Program-made: the position numbers and the translations under genes
Shown here: piece after piece, positions 53,470-61,034 of the stretch
How the letters are laid out: each line of letters opens with the position of its first letter
Position numbering within the stretch: the first letter of the stretch is position 1
NCBI GenBank assembly: GCA_947085815.1
Contig: CAMTXU010000013.1
Coordinates: 1 to 64,000, forward strand
Direction of reading: 5' to 3'
Length of the DNA: 64,000 bases
Origin: Fen-1258 sp947085815
GTDB lineage: Bacteria > Bacteroidota > Ignavibacteria > Ignavibacteriales > Melioribacteraceae
The notes under the pieces: generated by a model
Database searches by the model: none
What the model saw: the letters and a program-made list of their open reading frames with translations, nothing else
Told to the model about the DNA's origin: nothing

Positions 53470-54128
53470 TGGAATGGATTATGAAACTTAGTATCTCGAA
53501 AAAATTAGCGATTGTTGCTTTTGTACTTGGTATAGTGGCATTGTTTATTGGAAATCCATCCAACAAAAATATTATTGATGTTAATGCAAAAGAGATGGCA
53601 CTCGCAACCGTTAAAGATCAAGATAAAGTTGATGTGATGACTTTGGCAGATTGGCTTATCAAAGAAAAATCCGATTTTACTTTGGTTGATTTAAGAAATG
53701 AAAAAGAATTTAACGAGTACAATCTTCCTACATCAGTCAATATCCCGATGGAAAATATTCTTACTTCCGATTTGATGCGCAATCAAAAAATTCTTCTTTA
53801 TGGAAACAATGATATTGCCGCCGCACAAGCTTGGTTTATTTTGAAGAGCGGCAATTACAAAGCCGTTTACATTCTGCACGGTGGAATGAATGCATGGAAA
53901 AATGAAATTCTATTTCCAAAACTTGCTGTTGATGCAACACCGGAACAAACAACCGCATTTGAGAAAGTGAAACAAGTATCTACGTACTTCGGCGGAACAC
54001 CTCAATTATCTGTTGCAAAACAAACAACATCCGTACTCACAGTAAAACCAAGTGCACCGGCATTACCTAAACTTTCTGCACCGTCAGCAGGTGGAAAAGC
54101 TGTAAAGAAAAAGAAAGAAGGATGTTGA
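53466..54128 (+). CDS. Membrane-anchored rhodanese-like protein lacking the catalytic Cys
   Basis: A 220-residue protein with one N-terminal hydrophobic segment (LAIVAFVLGIVALFIG) and a rhodanese fold (residues about 55-160; DFTLVDLRNEKEFNEY, YNLPTSVNIP). The active loop, usually YCxxGxR, reads LLYGNNDIAAAQA, so the sulfur-accepting Cys is Gly here. The C-terminal tail is low complexity (Ala/Pro/Ser), then a KKKKEGC end with a single Cys as the last residue. The start overlaps the YeeE part-2 stop. It may be a sulfur-binding or scaffold protein rather than a transferase. Confidence 0.8.
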   Translation: MMEWIMKLSISKKLAIVAFVLGIVALFIGNPSNKNIIDVNAKEMALATVKDQDKVDVMTLADWLIKEKSDFTLVDLRNEKEFNEYNLPTSVNIPMENILTSDLMRNQKILLYGNNDIAAAQAWFILKSGNYKAVYILHGGMNAWKNEILFPKLAVDATPEQTTAFEKVKQVSTYFGGTPQLSVAKQTTSVLTVKPSAPALPKLSAPSAGGKAVKKKKEGC

Positions 54129-54150
54129 CCCTATTTTTCAATACATTTTG

Positions 54151-54183
54151 AAATCCCGGATTATTCAGCATAGTCTGGGATTT
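54151..54183 (+). terminator. Hairpin downstream of the rhodanese-like gene
   Basis: AAATCCCGGA (54151-54160) pairs with TCTGGGATTT (54174-54183), with one G:T pair. The following bases are A-rich rather than T-rich on this strand, so it is only a possible terminator or an RNA stabiliser. Confidence 0.5.
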
Positions 54184-54302
54184 AAAATAAGACACACCCT
54201 GTTTTTATCCCGTTATTAAGAAAATATATTTTATAATTCTTATTTATGAAAATGAATATTTAGAAAATCCCCTTTTTTTGTCTAAAAAGTTGGTATTCGC
54301 TA

Positions 54303-54335
54303 TTGGCAAAATAGTTGATATCCATCAGTATCAAC
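54303..54335 (+). promoter_or_regulatory. MerR-type promoter/operator before the second sulfur operon
   Basis: TTGGCA (54303-54308), 20 bases, TATCAA (54329-54334); GTTGATA (54314-54320) and TATCAAC (54329-54335) are an inverted repeat with an 8-base spacer, extended to TAGTTGATA/TATCAACTA. It is nearly the same as the site at 47578-47610, so the two MerR paralogues may share targets. Confidence 0.75.
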
Positions 54336-54350
54336 TATTAAAAAGCCAAA

Positions 54351-54812
54351 ATGAATAATACTGAAATCAATAATCACTCATCAACTCCAAATTATACAAT
54401 AAGCAATGCGGCAAGATTGCTTCATATTTCGGTTCACACATTAAGGATGTATGAACGTGAGGGATTGATTATTCCCTACAAGAAAGAGAGCAATCAGAGA
54501 CTCTATTCCGATAAAGACCTTGAAAGAATTCGCTGCATCAGAAAAGTGTTGAACGAAGATAAAATTGGAATTGAAGGAGTTAGAAAACTGCTCTCCTTAA
54601 TTCCTTGCTGGGGAATTGTAAACTGTCCCACTAAAGATAGAGAAATATGTAAGGCATACACGGGCTACTCTAAACCCTGCTGGATGTTAAAACATAAAGA
54701 CAATATCTGCGAAAATAAAAATTGCCGGGAATGCGAGGTGTATTCTTCATTCGGCAATTGCGAAAGCATAAAAGATAAACTGAAAGAACTCATAACCGGT
54801 TCAAATAATTAA
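54351..54812 (+). CDS. MerR family regulator with Cys-rich (two-CW-like) C-terminus, paralogue
   Basis: A 153-residue paralogue of the regulator at 47625, with the same helix-turn-helix (HISVHTLRMYEREGLIIPYKK, NQRLYSDKDLERI) and the same eight C-terminal Cys (PCW, C, C, PCW, C-x4-C-x2-C-x8-C). A conserved CEVYS occurs in both. It opens an operon with SQR-like, DUF1641, TusE, DsrE2 and FadL-like genes. The shared operator suggests joint or cross-regulation of the sulfur genes. Confidence 0.85.
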   Translation: MNNTEINNHSSTPNYTISNAARLLHISVHTLRMYEREGLIIPYKKESNQRLYSDKDLERIRCIRKVLNEDKIGIEGVRKLLSLIPCWGIVNCPTKDREICKAYTGYSKPCWMLKHKDNICENKNCRECEVYSSFGNCESIKDKLKELITGSNN

Positions 54813-54835
54813 AAACATAAAAAGAAAGGTATAAG

Positions 54836-56065
54836 ATGAAAAAATTACTCATACTTGGCGCCGGTACTGCCGGGACAATGATGCTTAATAAACTAAGCGC
54901 AATTTTAGACAAAAATGATTGGCAGATTACAATTATAGACCAACATGAAACACATTATTATCAACCAGGTTTTTTATTCATTCCTTTTGGAATTTACAAT
55001 CGTAAAGATGTGATTAAACCAAAGAGAGATTTTTTTCCTACAGGAACAAATGTAATAGTCTCCGAAATTGAGAAGATTGAACCCAAGGAGAACCGCGTTA
55101 TACTTAAAAATAATATGGTAATTACTTACGACTATTTAATTATAGCGACAGGCGCAAATATAAAACCGGATGAAACTGAAGGGATGAAAAATTTCAACTG
55201 GCACAAAAATATTTTTGATTTCTATACAATTGAAGGCGCATGTGCACTTGCAGAATTCTTCAAACGGTGGGAGGGAGGAAAGTTGGTTGTAAATATCACC
55301 GAGATGCCAATCAAATGTCCTGTAGCTCCATTGGAATTTGTTTTTCTCGCCGATTCATATTTTACCGAGCATGGTATTAGAGATAAAGTTGATATCCACT
55401 TTGTAACTCCGCTGCCCGGCGCATTCACAAAGCCAAAAGCTTCTTCAATACTCGGTGATTTTTTAGGTAAAAAAAATATCCGTTTGACCACCGATTTTAG
55501 TATTGCGCGGGTTGATAATGAAAATAGAAAGATAATCTCATGGGATGAACAAGAAGTTGATTTTGACGTATTAGTAACAATTCCCACAAACTCCGGTGAC
55601 GGGGTAATTGGAAGAAGCGGTTTGGGCGACGAGTTAAATTTTATACCGACAGACAAACACACTTTAAGAGCAGAAGGATACGATAATATTTTTGTAATTG
55701 GAGATGCAACAAACCTTCCAAGTTCAAAAGCCGGATCAGTGGCGCACTTTCAAGCCGATATACTAACAGAAAACTTTTTGAGTGTCATCGATGGTCGTGA
55801 ACCGAAAGCAAAATTTGACGGGCATGCTAACTGTTTCATCGAATCCGGATTTGGAAAGGGAATTCTAATTGATTTTAATTATGAAACCGAACCTTTACCT
55901 GGAAAATATCCTTTGCCGGGTATTGGACCTTTCTCGCTTTTAGAAGAAACTAAAATGAATCATTACGGCAAGGTTATGTTCAGATGGATGTACTGGAATT
56001 TTCTTCTTAAAGGTTTAGAGCTACCTATCGAATCAAATATGTCAATGGCAGGAAAGAGGCAATAA
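54836..56065 (+). CDS. Sulfide:quinone oxidoreductase-like FAD protein
   Basis: A 409-residue flavoprotein. It has GAGTAGTMMLNKL near residue 8, DYLIIATGANI, and GDATNLPSSKAGSVAHFQ near 287. Two Cys at about residues 160 (IKCPVAPLE) and 332 (NCFIESG) are at the places used by SQR in sulfide oxidation; WMYWNFLLKGL at the C-terminus resembles the membrane-associated tail. It would oxidise sulfide to polysulfide or zero-valent sulfur and reduce quinone. It is next to DUF1641, which is often found with SQR genes. Confidence 0.85.
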   Translation: MKKLLILGAGTAGTMMLNKLSAILDKNDWQITIIDQHETHYYQPGFLFIPFGIYNRKDVIKPKRDFFPTGTNVIVSEIEKIEPKENRVILKNNMVITYDYLIIATGANIKPDETEGMKNFNWHKNIFDFYTIEGACALAEFFKRWEGGKLVVNITEMPIKCPVAPLEFVFLADSYFTEHGIRDKVDIHFVTPLPGAFTKPKASSILGDFLGKKNIRLTTDFSIARVDNENRKIISWDEQEVDFDVLVTIPTNSGDGVIGRSGLGDELNFIPTDKHTLRAEGYDNIFVIGDATNLPSSKAGSVAHFQADILTENFLSVIDGREPKAKFDGHANCFIESGFGKGILIDFNYETEPLPGKYPLPGIGPFSLLEETKMNHYGKVMFRWMYWNFLLKGLELPIESNMSMAGKRQ

Positions 56066-56067
56066 TT

Positions 56068-56757
56068 ATGAATAACATAGAAAAAAGAGTAGACGAGCTC
56101 AACAGAAAGATGGATATAATTCTTGAGGAGATTGAGCTTCAAAAACGCCAGCGCAGAGAAATGGAAGATCTAAAAGATGATTTGATGAGAGTTGCAAAAG
56201 ATGTATATGAAACAGCCGTTGAAGAATTAGATCAAGTGCATGACCACGTCAACACCCGCGATCTTTTACATTTTGGAAAGTATATGCTGAGAAATGTTAA
56301 TACTATCAGTTCAGTGGTTGAACAACTTGAAAGTATGAAAGATTTCTTAAAAGATGCTTCGCCATTATTTAGACAATACATTCTGGATACGATGGATAAA
56401 CTCGATAAAATTGACCGGAAAGGATATTTCGAATTCGTAAAAGAGTTGAGTAAGGTTTCAGATAAAGTGATAACATCATTTACTAAAGAGGATGTAACCA
56501 AATTAGGAGATAATATTGTTACAATATTGAACACGGTCAAAAATTTAACTCAGCCCGAAATGCTGCACGCAATAAATAATGCATTAGATGTGTATAAAAA
56601 TTTAGATATAAAAGTTGAAGAAAATGTTTCGTTATTCAGCTTGATTAAGGAGCTGAATACTCCTGAATTGAAGCGCGGACTTGCCTTCGCAATTCAGTTT
56701 CTGAAAAATTTAGCAAATACTCACAACAACAAAAACCTAATTCACAATAATCAATAA
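56068..56757 (+). CDS. DUF1641 family protein
   Basis: A 229-residue, strongly helical protein. The N-terminus is coiled-coil-like (IEKRVDELNRKMDIILEEIEL), and the DUF1641 part includes SLIKELNTPELKRGLAFAIQFLKNL at the C-terminus. The family is commonly beside SQR or formate-dehydrogenase-type genes, with no proven function. It begins two bases after the SQR stop and precedes TusE, so it probably helps the sulfur pathway as an accessory protein. Confidence 0.85.
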   Translation: MNNIEKRVDELNRKMDIILEEIELQKRQRREMEDLKDDLMRVAKDVYETAVEELDQVHDHVNTRDLLHFGKYMLRNVNTISSVVEQLESMKDFLKDASPLFRQYILDTMDKLDKIDRKGYFEFVKELSKVSDKVITSFTKEDVTKLGDNIVTILNTVKNLTQPEMLHAINNALDVYKNLDIKVEENVSLFSLIKELNTPELKRGLAFAIQFLKNLANTHNNKNLIHNNQ

Positions 56758-56781
56758 TAAAAAACTAAAGAGGAGTTAAAT

Positions 56782-57099
56782 ATGGGTACAAGAGAATATG
56801 CTGGTAAAACGCTCGAACTCGATGCCGATGGCAATTTATCTAACCTGAACGACTGGGATGAAAATATTGCAAAAGCAATCGCGGCGGAAGAAGACATCGA
56901 AAATTTATCCGATCGTCACTGGGCAGTAATTAATTATATGAGAAAAGAATTTCTCGAAAAGGGTGACGCTCCATCAATAAGAAAACTTACAAAAGAGAGT
57001 GGAGTTGATACAAAAGAACTTTACTCACTTTTCCCGAAAGGACCGGCAAAGAAAGCTGCAAGAATTGCCGGATTACCAAAACCAAAAGGATGTATTTAA
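56782..57099 (+). CDS. tusE: TusE/DsrC/DsvC family sulfur-carrier protein
   Basis: A 105-residue protein with the conserved DsrC fold: LNDWDENIAKAIAAEE, RHWAVINYMRKEFLEKG and the C-terminal LPKPKGCI, whose penultimate Cys carries sulfur. The second Cys of DsrC (10-11 residues earlier) is replaced by Ala in GPAKKAARIAG, as in TusE-type members. It should accept persulfide from DsrE- or rhodanese-like donors. The ATG follows AGAGGAGTTAA, a good SD. Confidence 0.93.
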   Translation: MGTREYAGKTLELDADGNLSNLNDWDENIAKAIAAEEDIENLSDRHWAVINYMRKEFLEKGDAPSIRKLTKESGVDTKELYSLFPKGPAKKAARIAGLPKPKGCI

Positions 57100-57110
57100 T
57101 TAGAGGAGAA

Positions 57111-57608
57111 ATGAAAATGGCAGAACCAATTAAAAAAGTTTCGATCGTTATTTCAAGAGGATCCCTTGAAGGAGTGTATCCCGGATTAATTATGGCTAAC
57201 GGTGCAAGAATGGAAGGAATTGAAGCCACATTATTTTTTACATTCTTCGGATTGCATGCCGTTATTGAAAAAAAGATGGATAAACTCAAAGTGGCTACCG
57301 TAGGCAATCCGGCTATGTGCGTTCCTACTGCAATGGGTCCGGGCTTACCAACATGGATGGGTGCTATTCCGGGAATGTCATGGTTCGCTACGGGAATGAT
57401 GAAAAAAGAAATTGAAAAATTAGATATTCCTCCAATACGAGAATTTATTAAAATGATCCACGATGCCGGATGCGAAATTTACGGCTGCAAAGCAACAGTA
57501 GATATGTTCCATTTAACTAAAAAAGATTTTTGTCCCGAAGTTGATGAAGTAATTTCAGTTGGGCAGTTTTACGAAAAATCAGCTGGCGCTCAGATTATTT
57601 TTACATAA
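57111..57608 (+). CDS. DsrE2-like (DsrE/F/DrsH family) sulfurtransferase
   Basis: A 165-residue protein of the DsrE/DsrF/DrsH-like family. Its start resembles the fold (VSIVISRGSLEGVYPGLIMAN, EATLFFTFFG) and it has NPAMCVP near residue 66 and GCEIYGCKATVDMF near 130, where Cys residues can carry sulfur. Pairing with TusE is typical for cytoplasmic sulfur trafficking. ATG 57111 follows AGAGGAGAA; a second ATG is at 57117. A FadL-like gene follows after 83 bases. Confidence 0.85.
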   Translation: MKMAEPIKKVSIVISRGSLEGVYPGLIMANGARMEGIEATLFFTFFGLHAVIEKKMDKLKVATVGNPAMCVPTAMGPGLPTWMGAIPGMSWFATGMMKKEIEKLDIPPIREFIKMIHDAGCEIYGCKATVDMFHLTKKDFCPEVDEVISVGQFYEKSAGAQIIFT

Positions 57609-57691
57609 AAACGAATAAAGTAAAATTTGTTCATTCAATAATACACTGTTTACTTAATTATTTATTAACAGGATCACTTAAAGGTGAAAAT

Positions 57692-58957
57692 ATGAAAAAG
57701 CAATTCAGACTTGTTTTTGTATTAGCAGTATTAGCATTTATGAGCCAAAGTATTTTAGCTACTGATGGATATTTCCGTCATGGTTACGGAATTAAATATT
57801 CAGCGCTCGCCGGTGCAGGCTCTGCATTATCATTAAGTTCTATTGGTGCTGCAATAAATCCGGCAAGTCTTGCAACACTTGGTAATCGTTTTGATTTTGA
57901 TCTTGCTATCTTCAGCCCCGCCCGTCAATTCACTGTTACAGGTAATCCATCGGGATTTCCCGGAACATTCGGAATGATGCCCGGAACAGTAGAAAGTGAA
58001 TCAAATTATTTCCCGATGCCAACACTTGGCGCCAGCTATCAATTAAATGATGATATGGTTATTGGTTTAGTTCTTTACGGCAACGGCGGTATGAACACCG
58101 ATTATCCTAAACAAATATTTGGAGATCCAACATCACCCGGTACAGGCGTTAACCTGGAACAGCTCTTCACTGGTTTAACTTACGCTGTAAAGGTTGGCGA
58201 GAATCAATCACTTGGTGTAACCGGATTATTCGGTTTCCAAAGATTTTCTGCTAAAGGTTTGGTTGCATTCTCAATGTTTTCGAGTGATGCAAAAAGCTTA
58301 ACAGGTAACAGAGTAAGCACATCATCAGGTTTCGGAGTACGATTAGGTTATCAAGGAACGTTTGCAGATCATTTTATGGTTGGCGCATCGTATCAGACTA
58401 AAATGAGCATGAGCGAGTTTGATGGTTACAAAGGTTTATTTGCCGAGAAAGGAGATTTTGATGTTCCTGCAAACTGGGTTGTTGGAGTTGCAACAGATGT
58501 TGTAAAAGATTTCACATTCGCATTAGATGTACAACAAATTCTTTATAGCGGAGTAAAATCAATTAACAATCCAATGATTCCAAATATTATGACAGCTCCT
58601 CTTGGTGCAGATAATGGCGCTGGTTTTGGCTGGATGGATATGACAATCGTAAAATTTGGGGTGATGTATACAGGCGTTAACGATTGGACATTTATGGGCG
58701 GTTTCTCATACGGTAAACAGCCAATTAGTGAAAGAGAAGTTATGTTTAATATTCTTGCACCAGGCGTTATTGAAAGCCACATTACATTTGGTGTCTCGAA
58801 GATGGTTACAAAAACAAATGAATTGAATTTGGCATTCATGTATGCTTTACCGAAAGAGGTCAACGGTGCAAATCCTTTGGAAGCTCCGGGTCGTCAGACA
58901 ATCGGTTTAAGGATGAGCCAGTGGCAGTTAGAAGTCGGATACACATTTAGTTTCTAA
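57692..58957 (+). CDS. OmpP1/FadL-like outer-membrane transport protein
   Basis: A 421-residue protein with a signal peptide (LVFVLAVLAFMSQSILA), then YFRHGYGIKYSALAGAGSALSLSSIGAAINPASL near the N-terminus, as in FadL/TodX hydrophobic-compound porins, and a beta-rich remainder ending in LEVGYTFSF. It should form a beta barrel in the outer membrane. Its location at the end of the SQR-TusE-DsrE2 operon suggests passage of a sulfur compound or another hydrophobic substrate; that is inference. An R5 repeat follows directly after its stop. Confidence 0.9.
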   Translation: MKKQFRLVFVLAVLAFMSQSILATDGYFRHGYGIKYSALAGAGSALSLSSIGAAINPASLATLGNRFDFDLAIFSPARQFTVTGNPSGFPGTFGMMPGTVESESNYFPMPTLGASYQLNDDMVIGLVLYGNGGMNTDYPKQIFGDPTSPGTGVNLEQLFTGLTYAVKVGENQSLGVTGLFGFQRFSAKGLVAFSMFSSDAKSLTGNRVSTSSGFGVRLGYQGTFADHFMVGASYQTKMSMSEFDGYKGLFAEKGDFDVPANWVVGVATDVVKDFTFALDVQQILYSGVKSINNPMIPNIMTAPLGADNGAGFGWMDMTIVKFGVMYTGVNDWTFMGGFSYGKQPISEREVMFNILAPGVIESHITFGVSKMVTKTNELNLAFMYALPKEVNGANPLEAPGRQTIGLRMSQWQLEVGYTFSF

Positions 58958-59029
58958 GAAAGAGTAAGAATAAGAGCATGAGCATGAATATTTCTTGCTC
59001 GTGCTCTTGATCCTAATCTTAATCTAAAT
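58958..59029. repeat. R5 hexamer inverted repeat, copy b
   Basis: GAGTAAGAATAAGAGCATG on the left and CTTGCTCGTGCTCTTGATC on the right are inverted runs of a six-base unit, as in copies a and c. It starts right after the FadL-like stop and overlaps the 3' end of the convergent NTPase gene. Confidence 0.7.
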
Positions 59030-59492
59030 TGATCAACTCAAATGTATTTTCCAACTTATAATGCTCAATGAGTTTTTCCAGAATCGAATCCCGCACTACA
59101 CACAAAATCTTTCCTTCGAACTTTTCACTCTCTGCAAAAACTTTAGTTATCGCTGGCTCAAGTCCGGCACCACATAATTCCAGTGGTCCGATCTCATCAA
59201 TAATAAGCCATTCCAAGTTTTTGTCTAAAGAATGGAGCAAAACATTTTGTGCCCAGATAAAAACATCTTTACTGAAACGGTAATTTCCAATTTTGATAAT
59301 TTTTTCATCGGACTCATTTTCCGACACCTCAAGCATTTTTAATGTTCTTGAAACGATATGATATATAAATCGCTTTTCATCTATAACTGGCTGGAAGATG
59401 CCGTCGATATTTTTTTGTGAAGAAGCCCAATGCATCAGCCGTGTTGTCTTACCCGAATGAATTGAGCCGGTGAGAATTTGAATATTCTTCAT
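59019..59492 (-). CDS. P-loop nucleoside-triphosphatase (THEP1/NTPase_1-like)
   Basis: A 157-residue P-loop protein with Walker A GSIHSGKTT near residue 9, a Walker-B-like WLIIDEIGPLEL near 95 and a C-terminal VRDSILEKL. The family (NTPase_1 or DUF2478) hydrolyses NTPs; its partner role is unclear. Its start codon directly follows the stop of the upstream membrane protein with no gap, so they are coupled. Its last codons lie in the R5 copy b. Confidence 0.8.
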   Translation of the reverse strand: MKNIQILTGSIHSGKTTRLMHWASSQKNIDGIFQPVIDEKRFIYHIVSRTLKMLEVSENESDEKIIKIGNYRFSKDVFIWAQNVLLHSLDKNLEWLIIDEIGPLELCGAGLEPAITKVFAESEKFEGKILCVVRDSILEKLIEHYKLENTFELINLD

Positions 59493-60566
59493 CTACTTAA
59501 TCTCGGAAAAAAGTAAGAGCGCGAATGAGTAGGAAAGAAACTTTCCAATCCGTTTTATTCCTTTGAAAGAGGCAGAAGCTTTCCAGCAGAAATTGATGAT
59601 ACGGTTAAAACTCGGGAAGAGGGTTGTTACGTCATTTATCTCGGAAGCATGTTTAAACTTATTCTTTTCAATAAAAATTTTGAAATATTTTAAAATGAAC
59701 GGCGAAAGAACCGAAAACCATATAATAGTAATTACTATAGATCGCAAGATCATAAACAAAATGTCATAAGCTTTATTCTTACCAAGCTGCGGGAAAAAAT
59801 ATGACAGCAGCATCAACGCAATAAGGAATGCAAATAGTGTGATTCCTGAAGATCTTTTCCACCACCCTTTTTTCTTCTGTTTCTTCTTATCTGTAAGGCT
59901 ATCTGCACTCGTTTGAAAATCGATTCCCAATCTTTCGAATGATTGAGATTTCATTTCAACCCACTTTGGAATAAAAGACGATTTAATGCCGACGTAAATT
60001 CCTACAGCAACATGAAGTCCGGAGTAAAGTGCAATAATTATCAAGCTGAAACTTAAAGATTGGGAATGAGGAAGAATCATTGTTTGAGACAGAACAAAAT
60101 CAACAAATAGGTCAATTGAATCCCATAGCCCGGTGCCAAATAGAATTGTAAGCAAAATCAATTTTTGCAGTGCCGAAAAAAACAGAGTGAAGAAACCTAG
60201 CAACAATGCAGCTACTCGTTCATATTTAATTGCACTAAAGAAGAGATAACCCATAATTCCCTGCAGAGCAACAGCAAAGTAAGCGGTTAGGGGAGAGTAT
60301 GGGCTAACAAAGGCTTTCACTAAAACCACAATGAGTGTGGCTCGCAGAATGGCGGATTTACTCCGCGAGTAGTGAGCGATAAGAGTAATGAAAATTACCG
60401 CCGCGCTACCGAGGAACAATCCGGTGAATGGAATTTTTAAAGCGTGAAGAATTCCGCCAAATGCCGCCTCACTAAATCCCCAAAGTGCTATAACGCGTTG
60501 AATTCTTGAAGCGTTAATTTCTTCAAGATCATTATTGCTCACCGCGGCAAATTTTTTATCGGTCAA
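59493..60566 (-). CDS. Multi-pass membrane protein coupled to the NTPase
   Basis: A 357-residue protein with about eight hydrophobic segments (ALKIPFTGLFLGSAAVIFITLIAHY, YFAVALQGIMGYLFFSAI, SFSLIIIALYSGLHVAVGIYVG and others). The first half resembles an ECF-type S component or a similar small transporter. Its gene ends exactly at the NTPase start, so the pair could form an ATPase-driven transport or sensing unit, an inference only. It starts five bases after the CMD gene ends. Confidence 0.65.
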   Translation of the reverse strand: MTDKKFAAVSNNDLEEINASRIQRVIALWGFSEAAFGGILHALKIPFTGLFLGSAAVIFITLIAHYSRSKSAILRATLIVVLVKAFVSPYSPLTAYFAVALQGIMGYLFFSAIKYERVAALLLGFFTLFFSALQKLILLTILFGTGLWDSIDLFVDFVLSQTMILPHSQSLSFSLIIIALYSGLHVAVGIYVGIKSSFIPKWVEMKSQSFERLGIDFQTSADSLTDKKKQKKKGWWKRSSGITLFAFLIALMLLSYFFPQLGKNKAYDILFMILRSIVITIIWFSVLSPFILKYFKIFIEKNKFKHASEINDVTTLFPSFNRIINFCWKASASFKGIKRIGKFLSYSFALLLFSEIK

Positions 60567-60571
60567 AATAT

Positions 60572-60895
60572 TTATTTGCCTTTCTTCTTATCGAGTATGT
60601 CATCTATCCAGCTCATAACAGCCATAGATGCCGGAAACCCGATTGTGGGAATAGATAAAAGTGCGACTTGACGTATCTCTTGCTTAGTGAGTTTAGCTTT
60701 GAGTGCTTTTCTAACTTGAGCGTGAACGGCTCCCTCCATCTTGGCTCCCGCTGAGATGGCTAATTTTACAAGTACCCGTTCCTTTTCAGTTAAAGAACCC
60801 TCCCGATGAATCGCATCTCCGAGTGTCTCATAAGCAACCGCTATTTCGGGATAATCTTTTAAGAATCTTTCAAATCGTTTTGGCAGATTTGACAC
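60572..60895 (-). CDS. Carboxymuconolactone decarboxylase (CMD)/AhpD-like protein
   Basis: A 107-residue CMD-family protein: LTEKERVLVKLAISAGAKMEGAVHAQVRKALKA and EIRQVALLSIPTIGFPASMA are typical. The CxxC redox motif of AhpD is absent (GAVHA in place of CxxCxxH), so it is unlikely to act as a disulfide reductase. It is the first gene in a three-gene minus-strand unit with the membrane protein and the NTPase. Function unknown. Confidence 0.82.
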   Translation of the reverse strand: MSNLPKRFERFLKDYPEIAVAYETLGDAIHREGSLTEKERVLVKLAISAGAKMEGAVHAQVRKALKAKLTKQEIRQVALLSIPTIGFPASMAVMSWIDDILDKKKGK

Positions 60896-61034
60896 ATTAA
60901 CCTCATCAAAATTGTTAACTGCAAATTAGTCCAAATTTAGTGTAGCTGCAATTTGGTATTGCTAAAATAGAATCAATCATCCAGAATTGAAAAGTTTTTG
61001 TATTTTTGAAATAAGAAAATTAGCAGAGGGATAA

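Noticed and set aside
54151..54183. Strong terminator after the rhodanese-like gene
   Set aside because: The hairpin is not followed by a T run on the coding strand; kept only as a weak candidate.
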